Below are positions 1 to 8,021 of a stretch of 64,000 nt of DNA, piece after piece; the first letter of the stretch is position 1, and each line of letters opens with the position of its first letter. Source of the DNA: Mycobacterium deserti (GTDB taxonomy: Bacteria > Actinomycetota > Actinomycetes > Mycobacteriales > Mycobacteriaceae); assembly GCF_025345615.1 (NCBI RefSeq), contig NZ_JAODWD010000001.1, positions 561,304 through 625,303 of the forward strand, in the 5' to 3' direction. A program made the translations under genes and the position numbers. The notes under the pieces are model-generated. The model did not search any database, was not told the origin of the DNA, and saw nothing but the letters and a program-made list of their open reading frames with translations.

Positions 1-83
1 GGCGCGAGAGCCTCGATCGGGCAGCCGGCGAATGCCTCCAGCGCAGCGAGTTCGTCGGCGCGGACGACGGTCGGGCCGGCCAC
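1..83 (-). CDS. 5' end of an unidentified gene, possibly cyclic-nucleotide-binding
   Basis: An open frame starts at a GTG at 83 and runs off the left edge of the window. The 27 visible residues contain ELAALEAFAGCPIEALAP, which resembles the first helix of Crp/Fnr-type cyclic nucleotide-binding domains (usual form LxxLPLFAGLPxEAL). An in-frame TAG lies four codons upstream, so the GTG is the only possible start. No clear ribosome binding site is visible. The fragment is too short for a firm assignment. Confidence 0.35.
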   Translation of the reverse strand, partial: MAGPTVVRADELAALEAFAGCPIEALA

Positions 84-175
84 GCCCCGAGGCTACGGCG
101 TATGCGTCGCGACGAGCAAGGACGGCATTTCGCCGAATATGCTCGAGTAATTCGCGCAGAAGTCGGAATCCGAAT

Positions 176-895
176 TCAGCGGATTTCCTTCCATTCTTTA
201 CTCGCCGACCTCTTGAACAGCCATACCGACATTGTGTTGCTGAACCATTCCCAGACGAGTTTCGGCCAACCGACGGCATGTGCGCGTCTTCCGGTGTGGT
301 AGACGGTGAGGTTCTTCACGAATCGTGTACGACCGATTTTGGAGAGCCGCTGAAAAAGATCCATGTCCTCCGCCGCGGCAAGGCTTTCGTTGAATCCGTC
401 GACCTTTCTGAAAGCATCTGCCTTGATCATCTGAAACTCTCCGCCGGCCGCTCCGATGCGCAGAATGTTATTGAGCAGCAAGAACTGCAGACCGAGCATC
501 GTGAAGAACACGCGGTCGACGGGCCTGGCCGCCTCGGACGAAACCTGGTACCGGCACGTCAGGGCGACAAGTCCGCGTTCAGCCCGAAAGGCCTGGTGAG
601 CCTGGTCGAAGAAGCGGTCGATGTCGGGGATGACCACATCGGCATCGACGAAGACCAGGTAATCGCCGGTCGCCGCGGCGGCCCCCATGTTGCGGGCCAT
701 GGCGATGGTTTGCCGGGCCGGTTTCGTGTAGACGATGACGGTGTCGGTGTACTTACGACAGACCTCGACAGTGCCGTCTTTGCTGTTGCCGTCGGACACG
801 ATGATCTCGTGCGGACCGGAATACCCGGACAGAGACTGCAGGGTCGTCTCGATCGTCCTGCGCTCATTGAGCGTGGGAATCACAAACGAAATCAC
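176..895 (-). CDS. Family 2 glycosyltransferase
   Basis: A 239-residue GT-A fold glycosyltransferase that probably adds a sugar to the glycolipid made by this locus, from a nucleotide- or polyprenyl-sugar donor at the inner face of the membrane. The N-terminus ISFVIPTLNERRTIE is the typical nucleotide-binding start of family GT2. The metal-binding acidic motif VFVDADVVIPD lies near residue 95, and an acidic catalytic-type motif AAEDMDLFQ lies near residue 185. I chose the GTG at 895 because the family domain starts right there; a longer frame reaches 1165 but would run into the divergent ABC transporter gene. The short spacing to that transporter (starting at 1029) suggests divergent promoters between them. 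The specific sugar cannot be read from sequence. Confidence 0.85.
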   Translation of the reverse strand: MISFVIPTLNERRTIETTLQSLSGYSGPHEIIVSDGNSKDGTVEVCRKYTDTVIVYTKPARQTIAMARNMGAAAATGDYLVFVDADVVIPDIDRFFDQAHQAFRAERGLVALTCRYQVSSEAARPVDRVFFTMLGLQFLLLNNILRIGAAGGEFQMIKADAFRKVDGFNESLAAAEDMDLFQRLSKIGRTRFVKNLTVYHTGRRAHAVGWPKLVWEWFSNTMSVWLFKRSASKEWKEIR

Positions 896-1028
896 CCGGC
901 GGAGCTTATCCCCTCGGCGGGCAAAGAGCAGACCCCTCAAACAGCGCACCACGCGACTGAAGTCGTCCGAATTGTCGGCGGGCCCGTGAATGCCCGCGCC
1001 GACGGCACCCACGGTATCGTTTTGTTTC

Positions 1029-1961
1029 GTGATCGAACTGGAAGCCGTCAGCAAGACGTACGGGGAGACTGTCCCCGCGTTGCGGGACGTGAGCTTCTCC
1101 GTTCCCACCGGTTCGGTCTGTGCGTTGCTCGGCCATAACGGCGCCGGTAAGACGACCGCGGTCAAGATCCTGTCGACGTTGGTGCGGCCTACTTCGGGCC
1201 GGGCCGTTGTCGCCGGCTATGACGTCGTCGAAAGTCCTGCTGAAGTTCGTCAGAGCATCGGTGTGACGGGGCAGGAAGCCGCCGTCGATCCCCTTCTCAG
1301 CGGTCGGGAGAACTTGGTCCTGTTCTCCAGGCTGCGAGGCATGCGGCGTGGCCGTGCCCGTTCCCGTGCCGACGAGTTGATCGAGCAATTCGATCTCGCG
1401 CACGCGGCGGACCGGCCGGTGTACACCTACTCGGGGGGCATGCGGCGTCGCGTCGACATCGCCGCCGCGCTCGTCGTCTCACCCAAGGTGCTGTTCCTCG
1501 ACGAGCCGACCACCGGGCTGGACCCGCGCAGCCGCCGCGAAGTATGGAGCCTGGTGTCGGCAATGGCCGCACAAGACGTGACGGTGCTGTTGACCACGCA
1601 GTACCTCGAAGAAGCCGACGTCCTGAGTGATTCGATCATCATTCTCGACTCAGGGCGCGTCGTGGCTTCGGGAACGGCTGAGGACCTCAAGCGCCGGGCC
1701 GGGTCGAGCTACTGCGAAGTGACGCTGGTGAACCCAGCCGATGTGTCTCGAGTCGCCGACGCACTGCGCGATCTCGGCGAAGTGGAAACCGATTTCGATT
1801 TGAACACCGTTGCAGTGCCGGCAGCCGACGGGCCCGCCACGCTCGCCGAGGTCCTGCGCCGCATCGACCGTCTCGGCGCCGAACTGATCGACATCTCGCT
1901 GCGCAAACCTTCTCTCGACGAGGTATTTCTGCACATCACTCGGCCGTCCATCACCGCATGA
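1029..1961 (+). CDS. DrrA-type ABC transporter ATP-binding protein
   Basis: The cytoplasmic ATPase of an ABC-2 exporter, about 310 residues. It shows Walker A GHNGAGKTT (residues 35 to 43), the ABC signature YSGGM near residue 137, and Walker B VLFLDEPTTGLD followed by the D-loop. The C-terminal extension after the ATPase core is typical of the DrrA (daunorubicin resistance) family. In mycobacteria, DrrABC systems export large envelope lipids. It overlaps the next gene by ATGA, and that gene overlaps the third by GTGA, so the three are translationally coupled. I chose the GTG at 1029 because the family homology begins there; an ATG at 990 would add 13 residues. The likely cargo is the glycolipid or a precursor made by the neighbouring genes, which is inference from context. 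Confidence 0.9.
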   Translation: MIELEAVSKTYGETVPALRDVSFSVPTGSVCALLGHNGAGKTTAVKILSTLVRPTSGRAVVAGYDVVESPAEVRQSIGVTGQEAAVDPLLSGRENLVLFSRLRGMRRGRARSRADELIEQFDLAHAADRPVYTYSGGMRRRVDIAAALVVSPKVLFLDEPTTGLDPRSRREVWSLVSAMAAQDVTVLLTTQYLEEADVLSDSIIILDSGRVVASGTAEDLKRRAGSSYCEVTLVNPADVSRVADALRDLGEVETDFDLNTVAVPAADGPATLAEVLRRIDRLGAELIDISLRKPSLDEVFLHITRPSITA

Positions 1962-2695
1962 CGGGACTGGCTGCGCTCACCGAGCGCATCGTGCTCAGCG
2001 CACGCCTCGACTTGATGTTCGCGGTGATCGCGCCGGTTGTCGGCTTCATCGGCGTCGTGCTCGTCTTACAGAACATCATCGACACCGGCGGAATGAGCTA
2101 CGCCCAATATGTCCTACCGGCGATAGTCGTCCAGGCGATGCTGTTCGGCGCCATGACGACCACGGACCGGGCAGCTCATGAGCAGTCGTCGGGCTTCGGG
2201 CTGCGCCTGCGCACATTGCCGATAGCCGTCATGGCACCACTGACGGCGCGAATGCTGTACTGCCTCATCCGAGGCGTGCTCGCCTTGGTGGCGGCCGTTG
2301 CCATCGCGTACCTCTTCGGATTTCGACTGAGTGGCGGGCTGGGCTACGCCGCCGCTTTCGTCGTCCTCCCGCTTGTGCTGACGTTGGCCTTGTCGCTCGG
2401 CGCTGATGCCACGGGCACCGTCGCCAAAAGGGTCGGCAATGCCAGCCAGCTGTTGCAGATCCCACAACTGTTGCTCGTCCTCCTGTCGACGGGCCTTGCG
2501 CCCGTCGACGCCTTCCCGGGGTGGGTGCAGCCGTTCGTGAAATATCAGCCGGTCTCACAGGTCACCGACACGCTGCGGAACTTCGCCAACGGCGAAGTGG
2601 TCACCAGCAACCTGGTGACCAGTACGGCCTGGTGCATAGGCCTGCTCGTGGTGTTCGGCGTCCTGGCGGTCCGAATGCAGAGGCGGACGGAGTGA
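1958..2695 (+). CDS. DrrB-type ABC-2 transporter permease
   Basis: A 245-residue integral membrane permease with about six hydrophobic segments, the first around residues 20 to 40 and the last at the C-terminus before MQRRTE. The conserved ABC-2 segment GLAPVDAFPGWVQPF lies near residue 175. It forms a heteromeric channel with the downstream permease and is driven by the upstream ATPase. Its ATG overlaps the ATPase stop by four bases (ATGA). Confidence 0.9.
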   Translation: MTGLAALTERIVLSARLDLMFAVIAPVVGFIGVVLVLQNIIDTGGMSYAQYVLPAIVVQAMLFGAMTTTDRAAHEQSSGFGLRLRTLPIAVMAPLTARMLYCLIRGVLALVAAVAIAYLFGFRLSGGLGYAAAFVVLPLVLTLALSLGADATGTVAKRVGNASQLLQIPQLLLVLLSTGLAPVDAFPGWVQPFVKYQPVSQVTDTLRNFANGEVVTSNLVTSTAWCIGLLVVFGVLAVRMQRRTE

Positions 2696-3483
2696 GCGCC
2701 GAACAGGTAGGACGCAACACACTGGCCTTCGAGACGGTTGTCTTCGCGGGGCGTCAGTTCACCCGCTGGCGGCGCCTTCCGGCGGTGCCAATTCAGTCGC
2801 TCCTGCTGCCTACGCTTCTGCTGGTCACCTACAGCCTGATGGTCAGTAAATCCATGACGAAACTGACCGGCGCCAGCGGTCTTCACGGCCTCGTGCCGAT
2901 GTGCGCGGTGGCGGGAGCGATGTTGGGCGCCATCGGAGCCGCTCTGGCAATGCCCAGGGAACGCGAATCGGGCGTCTTCAGCCGATTCTGGACACTGCCG
3001 GTGCATCGAGCCAGCGCGCTCACCGGAATGCTTCTCGCCGAAGCGGTTCGCACGTTGGCGGCGACTGCGCTCATCACGGCCGTGGGTTTCGCGCTCGGCT
3101 TCCGATTCGAGGGCAGCTGGCTGGCGATCGTCCCGTTCATGCTCATGCCCGTGCTGGTGGTTGTCGTCTTCTCGGCCGCGGTGATAACGGTTGCGATGCG
3201 TCCGCAGGGACGAATTCTGCTGACGTGGCTGGGCACCGCCTCGATCGGCCTGGTTTTCGGCAGCAGCGGCATCGCCCCGCTGGACATCTACCCGTCGTGG
3301 CTCCGCCCGCTCGTCTCGCTGCAGCCGATGTCTCCGGTCATCGAAACCATGCGGGCACTTGCGCTCGGGAATCCGGTGACGTTGCCGCTATTTCAGGCGC
3401 TGGCGTGGATCCTCGGCCTCGGCGCGGTGCTGCTGCCGCTGGCCGTACGCGGTTACCGCACAGCGGCCGAAAACGACCGTTGA
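2692..3483 (+). CDS. DrrC-type ABC-2 transporter permease
   Basis: A 263-residue second permease, paralogous to the preceding gene, with about six hydrophobic segments. It has the matching ABC-2 segment SSGIAPLDIYPSWLRPLV near residue 195, which aligns with GLAPVDAFPGWVQPF in the upstream permease. I chose the GTG at 2692 because it overlaps the previous stop (GTGA), repeating the coupling seen one gene earlier. Together the three genes look like a complete drrABC-like exporter operon. The remnant of a methyltransferase lies immediately downstream on the other strand. Confidence 0.88.
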   Translation: MSAEQVGRNTLAFETVVFAGRQFTRWRRLPAVPIQSLLLPTLLLVTYSLMVSKSMTKLTGASGLHGLVPMCAVAGAMLGAIGAALAMPRERESGVFSRFWTLPVHRASALTGMLLAEAVRTLAATALITAVGFALGFRFEGSWLAIVPFMLMPVLVVVVFSAAVITVAMRPQGRILLTWLGTASIGLVFGSSGIAPLDIYPSWLRPLVSLQPMSPVIETMRALALGNPVTLPLFQALAWILGLGAVLLPLAVRGYRTAAENDR

Positions 3484-3489
3484 CCTCTC

Positions 3490-3853
3490 CGCGCGCCAGC
3501 GGGCAACGGTATTGCCGGAGCGTTTGCGGTTTGATCGCGACCCGGTAGACCTTCCGCGCACTGTATGCACGGGGTGGGTAGAGCAGACGTTGCACATCCG
3601 CCGGAAGCACATTGCCCCTGCCTGTCTCGCTGCGCTGCGCAAGAACCCGAGTCACTTCCAAGTGCCACTTCCAAGGAGTGACGGGTGAAGTAGTTGATGT
3701 GCGTGACAGGGTCCGCGTCCAGCGGGATCCCCGCCCAGATTTCCTGCGGCACTTCGGCGTAGAGGACGCCGGTCGGTTTGAGGTAATAGCGCAGCGATGA
3801 GACGAGGTTCGCGCGTGACCATCGCACGGCGGGAACGTTGCCATCACCTCCAA
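3490..3853 (-). pseudogene. Remnant of a class I methyltransferase, frameshifted
   Basis: The minus strand carries the C-terminal half of what looks like a SAM-dependent methyltransferase. One frame reads SLRYYLKPTGVLYAEVPQEI and then THINYFTRHSLE, matching the usual late segments of the fold (LKPGGxLxxEVP and HxxFFT). The homology then jumps to another frame reading VTRVLAQRSETG. The cause is visible: CACTTCCAAG occurs at 3653-3662 and again at 3666-3675, a 13-bp tandem duplication that shifts the frame. Removing one copy restores a continuous reading through the junction. No N-terminal SAM-binding half is present, so the gene is also truncated at the side facing the glycosyltransferase ending at 3890. 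Confidence 0.6.
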
Positions 3854-3889
3854 AGGGCAATCACGGCAGTCGAACTCACTACCAGCGGC

Positions 3890-4792
3890 TCAACCTGCAC
3901 CCGCCTCGTAGGGCACCGGCGCCGCAAATTCGCGGCTTTTTAGCTTCCCTGCCATATACCCGTAGGTGAAGGCACCGTCCATTGCGGCGACGGCAAGAAT
4001 CTCGCTTGGCCTTCCTCGGAATCGCTCCCGCCACTGTTGCATCGCCGCCCGCAGTTTGATCCGCAGGGATGCATCGGTGCCGAAGGGACGCGGCGAATAC
4101 TCGCCGTACACCCACTCCAGGTATGCAGTGCTTCCGCCGTACCGCTTCCACTGGCTTGCCAATTCTCGCAGCGTCGTCCGCGGCTCCCACTCCATGAGCA
4201 CACGTGCGTCGGCCGCCATCGTGCCCAGCGATTGCTCCTGTATCCGCCAGCAGATATCGGCGTCACCGCCGCTGCGCATCGCGCGGAACCCGCCGACCTT
4301 CTCGAAGGCGATTCGATCGATCCCGAGGTTTGCCGTCGGAAAGTAGTCGGGCCTACCCGGGACTCCCACCATGCCACGCAGGTGGAACGGCTGCTGCCTC
4401 GCCGCCACCCGCGCGGCGAGTGTCTGTCCAGAAATCGTTCGAACATTCGTGCAGGACAACGCAACACCCGGACGGCTCTGAAGTTCGCGGTGCGCTTCGA
4501 GCCAACCCGGAAGCGGGCGGCACCGTCCATCCGTGAAGATCAATATGCCAGCCGCCGACGTACTCGCGGCGACTTGGCGTGCGTAGTACGGCCCGCGGCT
4601 TTCCGGCACGGTGACGACTTTCGCGCCAAGCGCGCCCGCCACCTGCCCCGTCGCGTCGTTCGAAGCGTCATCGGCGACCGTCACCCGGTCACGGTCGGTG
4701 AGCTGCTCCAACAGCGGCCGGAGGATCGCCGGCAGGTGATCGGCCATGTTCCGGGCCGGGATGATCACCTCGATCGAGCCGTCGGACGTCAC
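3890..4792 (-). CDS. Family 2 glycosyltransferase
   Basis: A 300-residue GT-A glycosyltransferase. The start IEVIIPARNMADHLPAIL is the donor-binding strand, ILIFTDGRCRPLPGWL near residue 90 holds the metal-site region, and GGDADICWR near residue 178 corresponds to the catalytic-base region. It is translationally coupled to the upstream UDP-glucose dehydrogenase: its GTG at 4792 overlaps that stop codon (GTGA). This makes UDP-glucuronic acid, or a sugar derived from it, an attractive donor, although the sequence does not prove it. Confidence 0.85.
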   Translation of the reverse strand: MTSDGSIEVIIPARNMADHLPAILRPLLEQLTDRDRVTVADDASNDATGQVAGALGAKVVTVPESRGPYYARQVAASTSAAGILIFTDGRCRPLPGWLEAHRELQSRPGVALSCTNVRTISGQTLAARVAARQQPFHLRGMVGVPGRPDYFPTANLGIDRIAFEKVGGFRAMRSGGDADICWRIQEQSLGTMAADARVLMEWEPRTTLRELASQWKRYGGSTAYLEWVYGEYSPRPFGTDASLRIKLRAAMQQWRERFRGRPSEILAVAAMDGAFTYGYMAGKLKSREFAAPVPYEAGAG

Positions 4793-6138
4793 AGTCGCTC
4801 CTGCGAAGCGTCGATGTGTGGTGTCAACGGTCTACGTCCTAACGCATGCACAAGCCAGCCCGCGCCGGCCCAGTACTCGCGGTCGATCGCATTTCGCGTG
4901 TCGAGCAACCGCGGCGCTCTCACAATCGAGCGGAACGCGAGGGGGTCGATGTTGCAGTACTCCTCCCACTCCGTTGCCAGCACTATCAAATCGACGTCTC
5001 GGCAGGCTTTTTCGACATCTTCGCAGTAGGTGAGCGTGGGAAATCTCGCTCTTGCGTTCGGAATCGCCTTGGGATCATGGACACGTACATCCGCTCCCCG
5101 CAGGTGCATCGACGCAGCCACGTTCAACGCCGGGGAGTCGCGAACATCGTCGCTGTTCGGCTTGAACGCGGCACCGAGCACCGCGACGTTCTTGCCTAGG
5201 AACTCGCCGCCGACGAGCGCGCTGGCCGCTGCGACGGCCTTCTCACGCCGACGCACATTGATCTTGTCGACCTCATGAAGGAATCTCAACGAGTCCGATG
5301 CGCCGAGTTCGCCGGCTCGGGCACTGAAAGCCCGGATGTCTTTGGGCAGGCAGCCGCCACCGAATCCGAGACCCGCAGTCAAGAACCGACTGCCGATGCG
5401 GTCGTCATAGCCTAGGGCGTTGGCGAGCGTCACTACGTCGGCACCGACCAGTTCGCACACCTCGGCCATGGCATTGATGAACGAGATCTTGGTCGCCAGA
5501 AAGGAATTGGCCGCAACCTTTACCATCTCCGACGTCGGCAGGTCGGTGGTGACGTGCGGGATACCCTCATCGATAAGAGTGCCGTAAACCTGCAGCAGAA
5601 CCTTTTCGGCGTGCTCGGAGTCAACCCCGAAAACCAGTCGGTTCGGACGCAGCGTGTCCTCGATCGCTTTGCCTTCGCGAAGGAACTCCGGGTTCCACGC
5701 GATCTCCAGGGCCGGCGCCGACGGCCGGGCGGCCAGCTCTTCGGCGAGCCGCTGCGCGGTTCCGACGGGCACCGTCGACTTCCCGACGATCAACCCGGGA
5801 GTGTCCGCACTTGCAGCGATCAACTTCACCGCGTTGTCGACGTATTGGATGTCGGCGGCGTCGGACCCTGGAAGCTGCGGCGTGCCGACGCAGACGAAGT
5901 GCACGGTCGCATTCGCGAGCGCTTCTTCGACGTTCAGTGTGAACCTGAGCCGCCCCGAGGACAGCGCCGACTGAAGGAGTTCCTCGAACCCCGGTTCGTA
6001 GAACGGCGACACACCACTGGAGAGCAGCGAAATCTTGTTCGCGTCGACGTCGTAGGCGCGCACGTCATGGCCCAGGTGCGCCATGCATGCGGCGTGGACG
6101 GCGCCCAGGTAACCCGTACCGATAACGCTGAGTCTCAT
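4789..6138 (-). CDS. ugd: UDP-glucose 6-dehydrogenase
   Basis: Oxidises UDP-glucose to UDP-glucuronate using two NAD+, in the cytoplasm. The 449 residues show the N-terminal Rossmann motif GTGYLG (residues 7 to 12), the central segment EFLREGKAIEDTLRPNR (151 to 167), and the catalytic cysteine C263 in GFGGGCLPKD. The C-terminal UDP-binding half is complete. Length and motifs are standard for the UDP-glucose/GDP-mannose dehydrogenase family. The gene heads a two-gene unit with the glycosyltransferase downstream, and it suggests that the locus makes an acidic, uronic-acid-containing product. Confidence 0.93.
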   Translation of the reverse strand: MRLSVIGTGYLGAVHAACMAHLGHDVRAYDVDANKISLLSSGVSPFYEPGFEELLQSALSSGRLRFTLNVEEALANATVHFVCVGTPQLPGSDAADIQYVDNAVKLIAASADTPGLIVGKSTVPVGTAQRLAEELAARPSAPALEIAWNPEFLREGKAIEDTLRPNRLVFGVDSEHAEKVLLQVYGTLIDEGIPHVTTDLPTSEMVKVAANSFLATKISFINAMAEVCELVGADVVTLANALGYDDRIGSRFLTAGLGFGGGCLPKDIRAFSARAGELGASDSLRFLHEVDKINVRRREKAVAAASALVGGEFLGKNVAVLGAAFKPNSDDVRDSPALNVAASMHLRGADVRVHDPKAIPNARARFPTLTYCEDVEKACRDVDLIVLATEWEEYCNIDPLAFRSIVRAPRLLDTRNAIDREYWAGAGWLVHALGRRPLTPHIDASQERL

Positions 6139-6553
6139 CTGGCTAGATCGCCCCTCGAGTGCCGGTGCTCGTATCAGTGAAATGTAACGCGCGCTTTACC
6201 CACGGCGGCGCGCAGCCGTCGGCTCGTTCCTTTTGACTGCATATGCTGCAATCTTGGCAAACCGGTGCCTCTAATTGTCCGCTTCCCAATCTGCGTAACC
6301 ACGCCTACGATGCCCATCGCGCAACGCCCCCTCGATCGCATCGGCTCCGGTACATGAGACCAACCGATCATGTATCTCGCAACCCGAGTCCGAACTCGCT
6401 TCATATCTTCTGTAAGCACCAGCTAGTCTGACCGAGACCACGCATATCGGCGCACGCTTTCACGAGTTTCGTTCCTCACCGCACTTAAGTAGCGGCGCTC
6501 GAAAGCTGACCGCACAGCTCGATACTAAAGGCGCGAGAAGGTCTAGGAGAGCG
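6139..6553. promoter_or_regulatory. 415-bp divergent intergenic region with an inverted repeat
   Basis: This AT-richer region separates ugd (minus) from the FrhB-like gene (plus) and must carry both promoters. I see an inverted repeat TACATGA-N10-TCATGTA at 6351-6374, a possible operator. A good ribosome binding site (AGGAG) lies just before the GTG at 6554. No convincing gene was seen inside the region. Confidence 0.5.
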
Positions 6554-8017
6554 GTGAAGAACAGGTTCCAATTAGAAGTCCTCGACAACGGGTTCTGCTC
6601 GGGTTGCGGCGCATGTACCGCAGTGAATCGGAATATGACGGTCGATTTCAACGACGAGGGCCAACTCATGGCCTCCTATCGACTGCCCACCGCCGGTGGC
6701 GAGGAGAACAAGGTCTGTCCCTTCAGCGACGATGCGCCCAATGAGGATCACATTGCAGATCGGTTGTACGGGGAACTCGCCCGCGCCGAATTCGTGGGTC
6801 CTTATCGGCAGTGCTACGTCGGCCACGCGGTATCCGACGACTACCGAAAGCATGGATCGAGCGGCGGACTTGGCCGCTGGCTCAATGCACAGTTGCTGGC
6901 CCAACGCGAGGTCGATTACGTCATTCACGTCGAGTCCGCCACCGAGGGTGACCGCTACTTCGACTACACGATTTCGACGGAACCAGAGGAACTGCTGACC
7001 ACGGCGCGGTCGGCATATTATCCCGTCAGTATGGACAGGGCGCTGGCATTCATACTCGAGAATCCCGGGCGTTATGCGATTACTGCGGTGCCCTGCTTCG
7101 CGACGGCGCTTCGCAACTTGGCCGAACAGAATCCGGTTATAGCGGAACGGGTTAAATTCGTGATCGGCATCATCTGCGGTCACCTGAAGACCGTGAATTT
7201 CGCCAAAGCCCTCGCCCTTCAGGTCGGAGTTCAACCAGATGACCTGGCGACCGTCGAGTTCCGCCATAAGATATCCGGCCTCCGGGCCAACGAAAAAGGC
7301 TTCGTGGCATTTACGAAAAATGGCGAACGCACCGAACCCGTGAACACTCGCAGCCTTTTAGGCGGCGACTGGGGTCACGGCTTCTTCAAGTACAAAGCGT
7401 GCGACTATTGCGACGACGTCATCGCCGAGACCGCAGATATCGCGATTGGAGATGCGTGGCTGCCGAAATACATGAAAGATTCTCGCGGATACAGCGTTGT
7501 CGTGGCGCGTCACCCCATATTGGAAAAAATGATCCAAGCCGGCATGGCTGACGGTTCGCTGGCCCTAGAAGAGGTTGACCCAGAGGTCGTTGTGCGATCA
7601 CAACTCGGCGGAATACGGCATCGGAATGAGGGCCTGGCGCAGCGGCTGATCGACGATCATAGCGCCGGAAAGTTCACCCCGAAAAAGCGGGTCGAACCGG
7701 CGTCGGCAAGTTCGGACAGACGCTACATATACCGGTTCAGGGTCCAGAGCCGCGAGCGAACGCGGTTCGCTCTCCAGAACTCGCGGGACCGTGATGGGAA
7801 CTACCAGAAGCAGCTGTTCGTCGATCAGGTCGAGGACATCCTGCGGCTCGCCAATCCGCCGCTGATGTCACGCTTGGTCATTGGACCGCTGCGGCACATG
7901 GCCGACGAGGCTCGCCGACTCGCCTCGATAGGCCGTCGGCGAGTGAAAGGCCGCATCAACCGTCAGCCGCCGCGCGGTGTCGGCTCGGACCCGCTGGTTC
8001 GCCACCGGGCGGAATGA
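6554..8017 (+). CDS. FrhB-like coenzyme F420 hydrogenase/dehydrogenase beta-subunit family protein
   Basis: A 487-residue iron-sulfur protein. The N-terminus has a ferredoxin-like cluster motif with C15, C18 and C21 followed by C55 in KVCPF, the usual 4Fe-4S pattern. The middle contains HGSSGG and AVPCFATAL, and there is a further CDYC pair before DIAIGDAW, all typical of the FrhB family (Pfam PF04422/PF04432). Members in polysaccharide clusters are often paired with a polysaccharide pyruvyl transferase, as here, but their reaction is not established. The gene starts with GTG after a clear AGGAG site. The DNA is visibly less GC-rich than its neighbours, with many AAA, ATA and TTA codons, which hints at acquisition from another source. 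Confidence 0.85.
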   Translation: MKNRFQLEVLDNGFCSGCGACTAVNRNMTVDFNDEGQLMASYRLPTAGGEENKVCPFSDDAPNEDHIADRLYGELARAEFVGPYRQCYVGHAVSDDYRKHGSSGGLGRWLNAQLLAQREVDYVIHVESATEGDRYFDYTISTEPEELLTTARSAYYPVSMDRALAFILENPGRYAITAVPCFATALRNLAEQNPVIAERVKFVIGIICGHLKTVNFAKALALQVGVQPDDLATVEFRHKISGLRANEKGFVAFTKNGERTEPVNTRSLLGGDWGHGFFKYKACDYCDDVIAETADIAIGDAWLPKYMKDSRGYSVVVARHPILEKMIQAGMADGSLALEEVDPEVVVRSQLGGIRHRNEGLAQRLIDDHSAGKFTPKKRVEPASASSDRRYIYRFRVQSRERTRFALQNSRDRDGNYQKQLFVDQVEDILRLANPPLMSRLVIGPLRHMADEARRLASIGRRRVKGRINRQPPRGVGSDPLVRHRAE

Positions 8018-8021
8018 CCTC

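Noticed and set aside
32..1138. Long plus-strand open frame of 368 codons at the left edge
   Set aside because: It is antisense to a clear family 2 glycosyltransferase; its translation is Arg/Pro-rich with no recognisable motif.
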